DNA of 64,000 nt, taken from assembly GCA_964447175.1 (NCBI GenBank), contig CAYURP010000009.1, forward strand, positions 9,399 to 73,398. Direction: 5' to 3'. Each line of letters begins with the position of its first letter. Within the stretch, counting starts at the first letter, position 1. The translations under genes and the position numbers were made by a program. Positions 42,966-51,279 of the stretch are shown piece by piece. The notes under the pieces are model-generated. The model searched no databases and was not told the origin of the DNA. It worked only from the letters and a program-made list of their open reading frames with translations. The stretch comes from CAYURP01 sp964447175 (GTDB lineage: Bacteria; Zixibacteria; MSB-5A5; SM23-73-2).

Positions 42966-44876
42966 TTGGCTCAAAAACAGTTCATAACCACACCCATATA
43001 TTACATTAATGACCGGCCCCATATTGGTCACGCTTACACCACCATAGTGGCTGACGTTCTGACCAGATACAGCCGTCTTAAAGGGGTGGAGACCTTTTTC
43101 CTGACCGGCACCGATGAACACGGAGGCAAGGTATTAGAGGCAGCTCAAAAAGCTAACCTGCAACCCCGGGAGTTCTGTGATAGAATCAGCAGCCTTTTCA
43201 AAGATGCGTGGAAAAATCTAAATATCGAATACGACTATTTTGTCAGAACCACAGACAAAAGACACGAGGAAGCAGTCAAAATCTTTCTGGAAAAACTGTA
43301 TAACTCCAAAACGGAAAAAGGGGAACCTGTAATCTATAAAGGAGAATACAGGGGCCTTTATTGTCTGGGCTGCGAGAAATTCATAACTGAAAAGGAACTG
43401 GTTAATGGGCTTTGCCCCGACCACCTGAGAAAACCCGAAGAATTGTCTGAGAAAAACTACTTCTTCAGGCTTTCAGCCTACCTTCCTAAAGTTAAGGAAC
43501 TTATACTTAATAACGAAATTAAAATACTGCCTCAAGAGAGGAAAAAAGAGGTTTTGGGATTGTTGAAGCAGAACCTGGAGGATTTTTCCATCTCCAGAGA
43601 GAAGGTAACCTGGGGCATTCCCCTGCCCTTTGATTCAAAGCAGAAAACTTACGTCTGGGTGGAAGCTCTGCAGAACTACATCTCAGCCATAGGGTATGGC
43701 GACGATAACAAACAATTCGATACCTGGTGGAGAAAAGCCAAAATTCTTCATCTCATGGCAAAAGAAATTCTGAAATTCCACTGCATCTTCTGGCCAGCCA
43801 TGCTTTTAGCAGCCGAGGAAAAGCCACCTGAGACTATTTTCCTTCATGGTTTTTTCACCGTTAATGGCCAGAGGATGAGCAAGACTTTGGGCAATGTGAT
43901 CGATCCCAACCTGATGGTGAAGCGCTTTGGCGTGGATGCCGCCCGCTATCTGCTTTTGACCCAGTTTCCTTTAGGTCAGGACGGTGATATCCAGGAGAAA
44001 AGATTTACCGAAAAATACAACTCGGATTTAGCCAACGATTTGGGAAACCTGGTCAGCCGGGTCTTAAAGATGGTGAAAAGTTACTGCAAGGGTAAAATAC
44101 CCCCAGCCCAAGAATACAAAAAGGAAGATGAGAATCTTAAAAAAATCGCTCTGGATACTATAAAAAATACCTTTGATGAGATCGAAAATTTGAACCTCAA
44201 CCATGGAATTGACTCGATTTTAAAATTAGTCCGGGGAACTAACAAATATGTCGAGGACTCCGCACCATGGAAACTGGCAAAGGAAAAGAACCAGTCCAGA
44301 TTGGATACAGTGTTGTATGCTGCATGCGAATCCTTGCGTATCATAAGCTTTCTTTTATATCCTTTGCTCCCGGATAAAAGCAAAAAGATAAGAGAGGTTT
44401 TAGGCTTGGAAGCAAACCCCGAGAAATTATCTCTGGAAAACGAGGGACGATGGGATGTATTAAAAGCCGGAACAGAAGTCAGCTCGTCTGAATCCCTGTT
44501 CCCCAGAATAACAAAGGAGATTAAGCTGATGGCTGAAAAGAAAGAAAGCTCGGAGGAACTGTCCATCGAGGAGTTCACCAGATCGGATCTCAGAGTGGCA
44601 GAGGTTCTGGAGGCAGAAAAAGTTCCGGGAACGGACAAGCTCCTCAAAATGAAAATAAGTATTGGAACAGAGCAAAGGCAAATCGTTGCCGGCATAGCCC
44701 AACAGTATTCCCCGGAGAAGGTTTTGGGCAAAAAGATAATAGTGGTAACCAATCTCAAACCGGTCAAAATAAGAGGAGTGGAATCCCACGGCATGCTTCT
44801 GGCTGCCGTAGACAAAAAGGACTTAACCCTTCTGACCGTGGACAAGGATATAGAAACCGGAACCAAGATCTCTTAA
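42966..44876 (+). CDS. metG: Methionyl-tRNA synthetase with C-terminal tRNA-binding domain
   Basis: Charges tRNA-Met, 636 residues. HIGH-type motif PHIGHAYTT near 17; zinc-knuckle region CLGCEKFITEKEL; KMSKS-type RMSKTLG near 302. The anticodon-binding helical domain follows (about 390-500). A C-terminal Trbp111-like domain (about 535-636, FTRSDLRVAEVLEAEKVPG, GIAQQYSPE, HGMLLAA) serves dimerisation and tRNA binding. TTG 42966 is used: AAGGAGG lies 5 nt upstream and there is no ATG nearby. It directly follows ricT and ends before a BIME-like element. Confidence 0.97.
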   Translation: MAQKQFITTPIYYINDRPHIGHAYTTIVADVLTRYSRLKGVETFFLTGTDEHGGKVLEAAQKANLQPREFCDRISSLFKDAWKNLNIEYDYFVRTTDKRHEEAVKIFLEKLYNSKTEKGEPVIYKGEYRGLYCLGCEKFITEKELVNGLCPDHLRKPEELSEKNYFFRLSAYLPKVKELILNNEIKILPQERKKEVLGLLKQNLEDFSISREKVTWGIPLPFDSKQKTYVWVEALQNYISAIGYGDDNKQFDTWWRKAKILHLMAKEILKFHCIFWPAMLLAAEEKPPETIFLHGFFTVNGQRMSKTLGNVIDPNLMVKRFGVDAARYLLLTQFPLGQDGDIQEKRFTEKYNSDLANDLGNLVSRVLKMVKSYCKGKIPPAQEYKKEDENLKKIALDTIKNTFDEIENLNLNHGIDSILKLVRGTNKYVEDSAPWKLAKEKNQSRLDTVLYAACESLRIISFLLYPLLPDKSKKIREVLGLEANPEKLSLENEGRWDVLKAGTEVSSSESLFPRITKEIKLMAEKKESSEELSIEEFTRSDLRVAEVLEAEKVPGTDKLLKMKISIGTEQRQIVAGIAQQYSPEKVLGKKIIVVTNLKPVKIRGVESHGMLLAAVDKKDLTLLTVDKDIETGTKIS

Positions 44877-44885
44877 CAGATTTTT

Positions 44886-44941
44886 GTAGGCACAGATTTA
44901 TCTGTGCTCTAACGCCTTTGCACGAATGAATTCGTGCCTAC
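44886..44941. repeat. REP/BIME-like inverted pair, GTAGGCAC family, copy 1
   Basis: GTAG, arms GCACAGAT / ATCTGTGC with apex TT, 12-nt linker, arms GCACGAAT / ATTCGTGC, then CTAC. Starts 10 nt after the metG stop. Copies: 45887 (same orientation) and 52691 (reverse). Confidence 0.9.
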
Positions 44942-44954
44942 ATTTTAATAAATG

Positions 44955-44993
44955 TTGGAATGTGAATCTTTAGATTCACCGGATCAGGTTAAA
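44955..44993. repeat. TTGGAATG hairpin element, copy 1
   Basis: TTGGAATG leads into the perfect 18-bp palindrome GTGAATC-TTTA-GATTCAC (44962-44979) followed by CGGATCAGGTTAAA. The same layout recurs at 45713-45752 with changed arms (GTGAACC-TTCA-GGTTCAC), so arms co-vary while flanks are kept. Confidence 0.75.
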
Positions 44994-45008
44994 TGAAGAG
45001 GTAAAACT

Positions 45009-45683
45009 ATGGAGGGTGAAAAGTATAGAAAAGATAACATTAGAAACTGGTTCTTATTGTTTTTATTAATCGTCTTAATTGCAGCAGGTTCCCAATATAT
45101 ATTGGGACAGGATAAGAATAAGGAAGATAAAAAAACTGAGGAAAAAACCTGCTTGGCTGAGCAGTGTCACAGCAAGTCAGTTCAAGCAAAAACTGGAGAG
45201 GCTAAAATGGAAGAAGAAAAGAGATATTCAGAAGAAGAATGCAATAAGAAGTTCGCGGTTGAATTAAACAACTTAGTCTGGAGTCTTCTGGAAAAAAAAG
45301 AGAGGACCAAAGGGGAAGACGAGAAGATGATCAATGCCGCTTATGCTTCCCTTTATCACTGGAGCATAGTGGGAGAAGCCATCAACTTCCAGAGAGGTCA
45401 CTGGTTGATCTCCCGCGTATATTCAGTTCTGGGCAGGCCCGAGCCAGCATTGTATCATGCCAAAGAGTGTCTGCAGCTCACCCAGCAGCACAATTTCGTG
45501 GATTTCGACTTAGCATTTGCCTATGAGGCAATGGCACGAGCTTATGCTACCAACAGAAAAAGATCCGAATGCCAGAAATACGTAAAATTAGCCATAGATG
45601 CCGGAGAGAAGATAAAAAACGAAGGAGACCGAAAATATTTCTTCTCCGACTTTGAAAAAGATCCCTGGTACGGCATGAAGTAG
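45009..45683 (+). CDS. Membrane-anchored TPR-like protein, function unknown
   Basis: A 224-residue protein. The N-terminus has a hydrophobic anchor or signal (WFLLFLLIVLIAAGSQYIL), then a polar linker rich in Lys/Glu with a few cysteines. About residues 75-215 are helical repeats with TPR character (ASLYHWSIVG, RGHWLISRVYSVLGRPEPAL, FDLAFAYEAMARAYATN). The W/H pattern YHWSIVGEAINFQRGHWLIS is distinctive and conserved-looking, but I cannot name a family. ATG 45009 has GAGG 8 nt upstream. It is flanked on both sides by clusters of REP-like hairpins and stands alone. Confidence 0.75.
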   Translation: MEGEKYRKDNIRNWFLLFLLIVLIAAGSQYILGQDKNKEDKKTEEKTCLAEQCHSKSVQAKTGEAKMEEEKRYSEEECNKKFAVELNNLVWSLLEKKERTKGEDEKMINAAYASLYHWSIVGEAINFQRGHWLISRVYSVLGRPEPALYHAKECLQLTQQHNFVDFDLAFAYEAMARAYATNRKRSECQKYVKLAIDAGEKIKNEGDRKYFFSDFEKDPWYGMK

Positions 45684-45986
45684 CACATTAAAGTATTGTT
45701 GCCACGAATCCTATTGGAGTGTGAACCTTCAGGTTCACCAGGTCAGGCTAAAGTCGTAGATCCCCCGAATTTTGCGGGGGGCTTGACACTCCCGTCTATG
45801 TTATTGGAATGTCAACCTTTAGGTTGACTTAAATAAATATGTGCTATCACAGGTTGGGACAACCTGTGATACCATTGGAACAATTTGTAGGCACAGATTT
45901 ATCTGTGGTCTAAAAACCTGGCACGAATAAATTCGCGCCTACATCATCATCAATATAGAAATTTTTCATTTAGGTTAGTTTTTTTT
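45684..45986. repeat. Cluster of five interspersed hairpin elements
   Basis: No gene. In order: TTGGAGTG element with GTGAACC-TTCA-GGTTCAC (45721-45738); GTAG-led hairpin with arms CCCCCG / CGGGGG (45756-45780); TTGGAATG element with GTCAACC-TTTA-GGTTGAC (45811-45828); ATCACAGGTTG / CAACCTGTGAT palindrome (45846-45870); and a complete GTAGGCAC-family inverted pair (45887-45942, one mismatch in the left stem). Four distinct repeat families lie within 230 nt. Confidence 0.85.
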
Positions 45987-47351
45987 ATGATCGACACTCA
46001 CGCACATCTTGATTTCCCTCAGTTTGATAAGGATAGAGAAGAAGTTATAAGAAAAGCTAAAAATGAGGGGATTTTTAGAATAATAAATATCGGGGTGGAT
46101 CTGGGGTCGAGTCGAAAATCAGTGGAGCTTGCTGATAAATATGATGAGATTTATGCTACTGTTGGATTTCATCCCCACGATGCATCTAAATTGAGTTTGA
46201 ATTCATTAAAAGAATTGAAGCGCTTAGCTGAACATCCTAAAGTAGTTGGAATCGGCGAGATCGGTTTGGATTACTATAGAAACTTGTCTCCCAGGGAAAT
46301 TCAGATTCAAGCTTTCAAAGACCAGATCAAATTGGCTCTGGATGTGAATAAACCCATTGTGGTCCATATCAGAAATGCCTGGGATGAAGGTTTATCTATT
46401 CTAAAGAAAACTGACGCCAAAAAAGTCGGCGGGGTTTTACACTGTTTTTCAGGAAATTATACCCAGGCACAGGAAGGACTGGAATTGGGATTTTATCTAT
46501 CCTTTAACGGAACTCTTACCTACCACAATTCCAAGTCTGCTGAATTGGTTAAAAAACTTCCATTAGATATCATTCTGACTGAAACAGATTGTCCCTATCT
46601 CACTCCCGCCCCTCACCGAGGGAAAAGAAACGAACCTGTCTATGTTAAACTGGTGGGAGAAAAGCTGGCTCAGCTTTTTTCGCCTTTAACCTTTCAGGAT
46701 ATTGAAAGAATAACCACGGTCAATGCTCAAAAGCTTTTTGGATTGAACATCAAGTTTAAACCTGAAATTGCCTATCCCATCCGAAACTCCCTTTACCTTA
46801 ACCTGACCAGCGAGTGCACCAATTCCTGCAGTTTCTGCGTCCGATTCTATTCGGATTTTGTAAAAGGGCACTATCTCAGATTGAATCACGAGCCTAATTT
46901 CCAGGAGATAATCGCTGACATGGGGGATTTTCAAAAATACGATGAGGTGGTCTTCTGCGGGTTAGGTGAGCCCACTTTGCGTCTGGACCTTCTGAAAAAA
47001 ATTTCAAAATACGTAAAAGAAAAAGAGGTCAAAACCAGACTCAATACCAATGGCCAGGGAAATCTGATTCACAAAAGAAACATCGTCCCTGAGCTTTCGG
47101 GATTGATCGATACGGCATCCGTGAGTCTGAATGTGGATACCTCGGATAAATATGATAAGATCTGTAAATCAAAGTACGGCAAGGGCGTTTTCTATGATGT
47201 GATGGACTTCATCAAGGAGTGCAAAAAAAATCTGCCAGAGACCATTATGAGCGTTCTGGACTTACCCGAAACTGATTTAAAAAAATGCGAAGAAATCGCC
47301 AAGGATTTAGGTGTGAAACTCAAGGTGAGACATTATAAAATCGTGGGTTAA
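45987..47351 (+). CDS. TatD-family nuclease fused to a radical SAM domain
   Basis: A 454-residue two-domain protein. Residues 1-255 are a TatD metal-dependent deoxyribonuclease: MIDTHAHLDF, GFHPHDA, VGIGEIGLDYY, VVHIRNAW, LHCFSGNY, LTETDCPYLTP. Residues about 265-454 are a radical SAM domain with CTNSCSFC (Cys277, 281, 284) and FCGLGEPTLRLDLL. Radical SAM proteins encoded next to tatD are a recognised association; here they form one chain with no stop or frameshift between them (join near GLNIKFKPEIAYPIR). The reaction of the radical SAM half is unknown. It lies between metG (plus a REP-flanked gene) and ksgA, the normal place of tatD in Firmicutes-like order. No clear ribosome binding site was seen before ATG 45987. 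Confidence 0.93.
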   Translation: MIDTHAHLDFPQFDKDREEVIRKAKNEGIFRIINIGVDLGSSRKSVELADKYDEIYATVGFHPHDASKLSLNSLKELKRLAEHPKVVGIGEIGLDYYRNLSPREIQIQAFKDQIKLALDVNKPIVVHIRNAWDEGLSILKKTDAKKVGGVLHCFSGNYTQAQEGLELGFYLSFNGTLTYHNSKSAELVKKLPLDIILTETDCPYLTPAPHRGKRNEPVYVKLVGEKLAQLFSPLTFQDIERITTVNAQKLFGLNIKFKPEIAYPIRNSLYLNLTSECTNSCSFCVRFYSDFVKGHYLRLNHEPNFQEIIADMGDFQKYDEVVFCGLGEPTLRLDLLKKISKYVKEKEVKTRLNTNGQGNLIHKRNIVPELSGLIDTASVSLNVDTSDKYDKICKSKYGKGVFYDVMDFIKECKKNLPETIMSVLDLPETDLKKCEEIAKDLGVKLKVRHYKIVG

Positions 47352-47360
47352 AAAAGAACG

Positions 47361-48206
47361 ATGCTTGAATCCTTAAATCAAGAAATAATTAAGCCCCGAA
47401 AAAGCCTTTCCCAGAATTTTTTGATAAATGACAATGCAGCTAAAAGAATCGTGGATAGCCTGAATTTAAGGGGAAGTGAAGCGGTTCTGGAGATAGGTCC
47501 GGGCAAGGGAGCCTTGACCAAATACCTGCTTGAAAAGTCCAGAAGAGTTGTGGGAGTGGAAATTGACAGAAATCTATGTGAATTCTTGAAAAAAAGATTT
47601 CTCTCTGCTCAAAACTTAGAAATTATCCACCAGGATTTCTTGAAAATAGATATTAAAAGAGTTATCTTACCCCATAGGAAAATAAAAATCATTGGCAATC
47701 TGCCTTATCAGATAACCAGCCCGGTACTGGCATTGCTTTTGGAGAACAGAAAAAGAATTAAGATGGCAATATTAATGGTTCAGAAGGAGGTAGCCCAAAG
47801 GATCTGTGGCAAACCAGGCACAAAAAGCTGGTCCCCCCTTTCCATAGGAATCCAGCTTTATTCTGATCCGGAGATTCTTTTCAGGCTCAAACCCTCCTCA
47901 TTTATGCCCTCTCCCAAAGTGGAGTCAGCTGTGATCAGGTTATTCTTTTTAAAAGATCCCAGAGTGAATGTAAAAAACGAGAAATTCTTTTTTATTGTGA
48001 TAAAAGCTGCTTTTTCCCAGCGCCGTAAAATGATTTTAAATTCAGTGTCCTCATCTTTGGGCTTAAGAAAAGAAATGGTTTTAAAGGCTCTGAAGCGATC
48101 GAACATAGATCCTACAAAAAGGGCTGAAGACCTTACTCTTGAAGAACTGAGTTCTTTGGCTCTTAATTTGAAAATGTTAAAATTAAAAAATGAAGAAACT
48201 ATTTGA
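47361..48206 (+). CDS. ksgA: 16S rRNA dimethyladenosine transferase KsgA/RsmA
   Basis: Dimethylates A1518 and A1519 (E. coli numbering) near the 3' end of 16S rRNA, a late small-subunit assembly step. The 281-residue protein has KSLSQNFLINDN, SAM motif I VLEIGPGKGALTKYLL, GVEID, and the catalytic NLPYQITSPVL. It also has the C-terminal FMPSPKVESAVIRL and AFSQRRKMILNS segments. It begins 9 nt after the TatD-radical SAM gene and overlaps the next gene by 17 nt, so it is inside an operon. Confidence 0.97.
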   Translation: MLESLNQEIIKPRKSLSQNFLINDNAAKRIVDSLNLRGSEAVLEIGPGKGALTKYLLEKSRRVVGVEIDRNLCEFLKKRFLSAQNLEIIHQDFLKIDIKRVILPHRKIKIIGNLPYQITSPVLALLLENRKRIKMAILMVQKEVAQRICGKPGTKSWSPLSIGIQLYSDPEILFRLKPSSFMPSPKVESAVIRLFFLKDPRVNVKNEKFFFIVIKAAFSQRRKMILNSVSSSLGLRKEMVLKALKRSNIDPTKRAEDLTLEELSSLALNLKMLKLKNEETI

Positions 48207-49983
48207 GGTTATATTTTTTCTTTTGTTTCTTTTGAACGTTACCTTTGCTGCTGACTTGAAATTCAATTTCTGGCGGGAATATAAAACCTATAACTGGAGC
48301 CAGAGCTTGAATCATATCTCAAATTTTGGAGATAAATTCAACCTAAAGTTCGAAAACTCCATCAACTCCACCCTGATAAAGGAATCCATTTTCATTATGG
48401 GCCAGGATAGGTGGCAGGAGGATGGGGAGATCGCTCTTAGATTGAACTATAACCTCAAACCTAAAGTCCAGGTAGGCTCGGTTTTCGATCATAATTTAAA
48501 TTCTCTGGAAAACCACAAGGTCAACAAAAGTGGCTATTCTTTCTTTTCCGAGTGGAGCATACTGCCCGGCTTAAAAGTCAAAGAGACCCTGGGTTTAAAA
48601 ACCATTCAGAGAAAATGGCAACAGATAGATCGATCCGACCAGGGTTTAAACCAGGAGTTCAGTCTGATTTATAATCCCGATTTATGGGGTTATAAAGGCG
48701 AGATGAGTCTGAAGCAGGAGGATATAAGATTTAAGGACATCCCTTCTTTACAGAGGGAATTGAATTTCTCCTATAAAAAGATGTCTGCTTCACAGGATAG
48801 TCTGGATGTATTCTTCAAGGAATCCTATTCCAGAAAGAGTTTTTATTCGGGAGTCGACTACTCTCAGGTTAGCACCCAGAAAAGAAGGGAAAGGACTTTG
48901 AGTTTCGGTTCCATTAAAAGGATACCCCTAAAGTTCAAGCTCAAGCTCACTTACAATTTCCTCTTGAATAAATACAGTTATTCCACAGAGGAAGATTCTT
49001 TATTTACTCCCCTGACACTGCAGGACAATTCATTTTCATCGCACATCTTGCATTTTGATATTCAAAGGGAGTTTTTGGACAGGCTCTTTTTAGAAACCTT
49101 TTATATATATTCGGAGTCTGATGAGAATTATGGGGGAGAGGAAAAAGACCAGGAAATGGAAAGCGGAGAGTTGGGTGCTCGATTGAGCCTGAAGATAACC
49201 TCCAGAGACTCGCTATATTTAAACGGATCCGTAGGGGTAACTTCTTTTTATACTCCCAGAATCTCCCGCTACTTCAGCGATCGGGACATTATGACCAAGT
49301 TAGCTAAAGTCGAGCATCTGCACATCTTCAGTCCCTTTTTGAAGATGAGAACCGAACTGGGATTCAACAACTTCCATCAGATCTACCTCTCCGAATGGTT
49401 GTCCGCAAACAACAGCTATAATGAGACCTATATCCTATCCCCTCGTCTTTTCATCCAGCCTTCCCCCAAATGGAAAATCGAGCATAGCTACTCCATTCAA
49501 GCCAATTATATCTCCTATGATTTTGAAAAGGAAACCGAATCCTCCAGAAATAAGATTTTAAGAAGAGGTTCCTCCTCCACCCGCATTGTCTTTTTATTCA
49601 GTCCCGGATTGGATTTCGATCTTGGTTACACCTACCGATATGAGGATTACGGGCAGCTTCTCTGGAGGGATCAGTGGGTGGCCAGAAGGTCCTGGGAAAG
49701 AAGAACCCATCGGGTAGATTTCGGACTCAGCTATCAAATTGGCAAGAAATTATACATCAGTCCTAAGTATGATTACGAGATAAAAAGAGAATGGGATCAT
49801 ACCTTAGGCAAAAGAAACTTATCTAACAAATTTTACCGGGATATGATCTCCCTTAAGTTAGATTATTTCACAAATCCGGTCAATTATATAGAAGCCTCTT
49901 TCCGATACAGGTTTCAGGGGGACACACCCGGGATCAGGGACGAAACCAGTTTCGTAAACGTTTCCTTAGCTCATCAGTTCTAA
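48190..49983 (+). CDS. Putative outer-membrane beta-barrel protein, function unknown
   Basis: A 597-residue exported protein: signal peptide KKLFEVIFFLLFLLNVTFAAD, then alternating amphipathic strands separated by short turns throughout (for example LKFNFWREYKTYNW, LRLNYNLKPKVQVGSVF, DFDLGYTYRYEDYGQL, SFRYRFQGDTPG). It ends in HQF, the terminal aromatic needed for BAM-mediated insertion. No family motif is recognised. It overlaps ksgA by 17 nt and shares one nucleotide with the next lipoprotein gene, so it is co-translated with two NTF2-like lipoprotein genes. A functional envelope unit of barrel plus lipoproteins is plausible. Confidence 0.75.
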   Translation: MKKLFEVIFFLLFLLNVTFAADLKFNFWREYKTYNWSQSLNHISNFGDKFNLKFENSINSTLIKESIFIMGQDRWQEDGEIALRLNYNLKPKVQVGSVFDHNLNSLENHKVNKSGYSFFSEWSILPGLKVKETLGLKTIQRKWQQIDRSDQGLNQEFSLIYNPDLWGYKGEMSLKQEDIRFKDIPSLQRELNFSYKKMSASQDSLDVFFKESYSRKSFYSGVDYSQVSTQKRRERTLSFGSIKRIPLKFKLKLTYNFLLNKYSYSTEEDSLFTPLTLQDNSFSSHILHFDIQREFLDRLFLETFYIYSESDENYGGEEKDQEMESGELGARLSLKITSRDSLYLNGSVGVTSFYTPRISRYFSDRDIMTKLAKVEHLHIFSPFLKMRTELGFNNFHQIYLSEWLSANNSYNETYILSPRLFIQPSPKWKIEHSYSIQANYISYDFEKETESSRNKILRRGSSSTRIVFLFSPGLDFDLGYTYRYEDYGQLLWRDQWVARRSWERRTHRVDFGLSYQIGKKLYISPKYDYEIKREWDHTLGKRNLSNKFYRDMISLKLDYFTNPVNYIEASFRYRFQGDTPGIRDETSFVNVSLAHQF

Positions 49984-50615
49984 TGAAACAGGAATTGAAA
50001 AAAATCACATTTGTATTTCTTTTCTTCTTTTTTGCCAGCATGTTGTTTTTCTCTGGATGTAAGAATCCGTTCAAAACCAGAAAATCGCCTGAGCCAAAAG
50101 GACAGATAGGAACCTGGGATACTCCGGTTGAGCCTAAGGTAGTGATTCAGAATCTTCTTTTTGCTTACAACGAGAAGATAATAGAGAATTTCAACACCTG
50201 CATCTGCGACACCTTTAAATTTTCAGCTCCCGAGGATTCCATCAAACCGGGACGCCCAGAGCTTTTCTCCAACTGGGATGCGGGAACCGAAAAGATGGTA
50301 ACCAGCAGTCTCTTTGATTTTTTCAGAGAGAACAGCGACTCAGTGGATTATTTCCTGCTCATCGATTTTGAAACATACCGGGAAGACAAGGATGCCGATA
50401 CATTAGCCATGGTGACCATAAATTACACTATAACCATTCATCAATTTAAACCCGAAGGAGAAGAGCCCCGGGAGGCTAAAGGTGTAGCTACCTTTTACTT
50501 AAAACAGACATCCCTGAACTGGTGGTCCATCTTCTTCTGGTCGGATATTCCCGATACTCCGGAGGGATATGATTGGGCTGCTTTCAAAGCTCAATTCAGA
50601 GAATTTCTCTTTTAA
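49983..50615 (+). CDS. Lipoprotein with NTF2/SnoaL-like body, paralogue 1
   Basis: A 210-residue lipoprotein; signal peptide with lipobox FFSGC (Cys26) followed by KNPFK. The body (from about residue 50) has the pattern VVIQNLLFAYNEKIIENFNTCICDTFKFSAP, an internal strand region ending VATFYLK, and LNWWSIFFWSD near the end. This resembles a small cone-shaped SnoaL/NTF2-like fold. The next gene has the same order of elements, so they are tandem paralogues. ATG overlaps the barrel gene's stop (TAATG). Function is unknown. Confidence 0.7.
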   Translation: MKQELKKITFVFLFFFFASMLFFSGCKNPFKTRKSPEPKGQIGTWDTPVEPKVVIQNLLFAYNEKIIENFNTCICDTFKFSAPEDSIKPGRPELFSNWDAGTEKMVTSSLFDFFRENSDSVDYFLLIDFETYREDKDADTLAMVTINYTITIHQFKPEGEEPREAKGVATFYLKQTSLNWWSIFFWSDIPDTPEGYDWAAFKAQFREFLF

Positions 50616-50635
50616 TTAGTAAAATGATTTTACAA

Positions 50636-51193
50636 ATGAATAGAAGAATAATCATTTGTTTGATCTTGACTCTGTCGGCTGTATATGCATACAACTGTCA
50701 GAATCCCTTCTCACCCTCATGGCTGGGTCCAGGAAAGGTAGTGCCCATTGCCCGGCAGACTGATCCGGACAGTGTATTATACAATTTAAAATATTCCTAC
50801 GAATACCGGGACAGTCTGGTTTACGAAAACTGCCTGCACAAAGATTTCATCTTCTTTTACAAGGATCAGGCTGAGGACCAGTTGGTGGAAGTTGAATTTC
50901 AGGTAACTCGTGACGGCAGAGGCGGGGACATCTACAGAACCAATCGTTTGTTTGCGGCTTTCGAGGACATACAGCTTGGCCTGTGGCATGTGGATTATTT
51001 GGATCCGGCTGTGGACCCCATAACCGGGGAAGAATATGCAGGTCGTAAAGTCACCTTTAGTCTTTCCCTTTATGATACCAACGGGGATTATAATTACCAG
51101 AGATTGTGGGCAACAGGATATGCTGAGTTCCGGTTTAAAAAATCCGAGGATGGATGGTGGAGAATAATCAGATGGTATGACAGGTCAATATAA
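50636..51193 (+). CDS. Lipoprotein with NTF2/SnoaL-like body, paralogue 2
   Basis: A 185-residue lipoprotein: RRIIICLILTLSAVYAYNC lipobox (the A-Y-N-C end is weak), then QNPFSPS, matching KNPFK of paralogue 1. The body repeats the same layout: SVLYNLKYSYEYRDSLVYENCLHKDFIFFY, then YAEFRFKKSEDGWWRIIRWYD at the end. The open frame extends back to 50573 over the previous gene. ATG 50636 (or 50624) gives the signal peptide and removes the overlap. Unknown function; probably acts with the preceding barrel and lipoprotein. Confidence 0.7.
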   Translation: MNRRIIICLILTLSAVYAYNCQNPFSPSWLGPGKVVPIARQTDPDSVLYNLKYSYEYRDSLVYENCLHKDFIFFYKDQAEDQLVEVEFQVTRDGRGGDIYRTNRLFAAFEDIQLGLWHVDYLDPAVDPITGEEYAGRKVTFSLSLYDTNGDYNYQRLWATGYAEFRFKKSEDGWWRIIRWYDRSI

Positions 51194-51202
51194 CAACTGT
51201 TA

Positions 51203-51265
51203 AACCATTGAACCGTTAAACCATCAACCATTTAACCATTCAACCTTTGAACCATTGAACCGTAA
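51203..51265. repeat. Degenerate 8-bp tandem repeat (AACCATTn)
   Basis: AACC recurs at 51203, 51211, 51219, 51226, 51234, 51242, 51250 and 51258, a period of 8 nt with one 7-nt step. Units are AACCATTG, AACCGTTA, AACCATC and similar. It ends just before the GGAGG ribosome binding site of pdxJ, so length changes would alter the leader. Confidence 0.85.
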
Positions 51266-51279
51266 ATACGGAGGTAATA

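Noticed and set aside
44081..44866. 261-codon open frame on the minus strand inside metG
   Set aside because: Antisense to a well-conserved metG; composition and lack of any motif fit a shadow of the metG codons.
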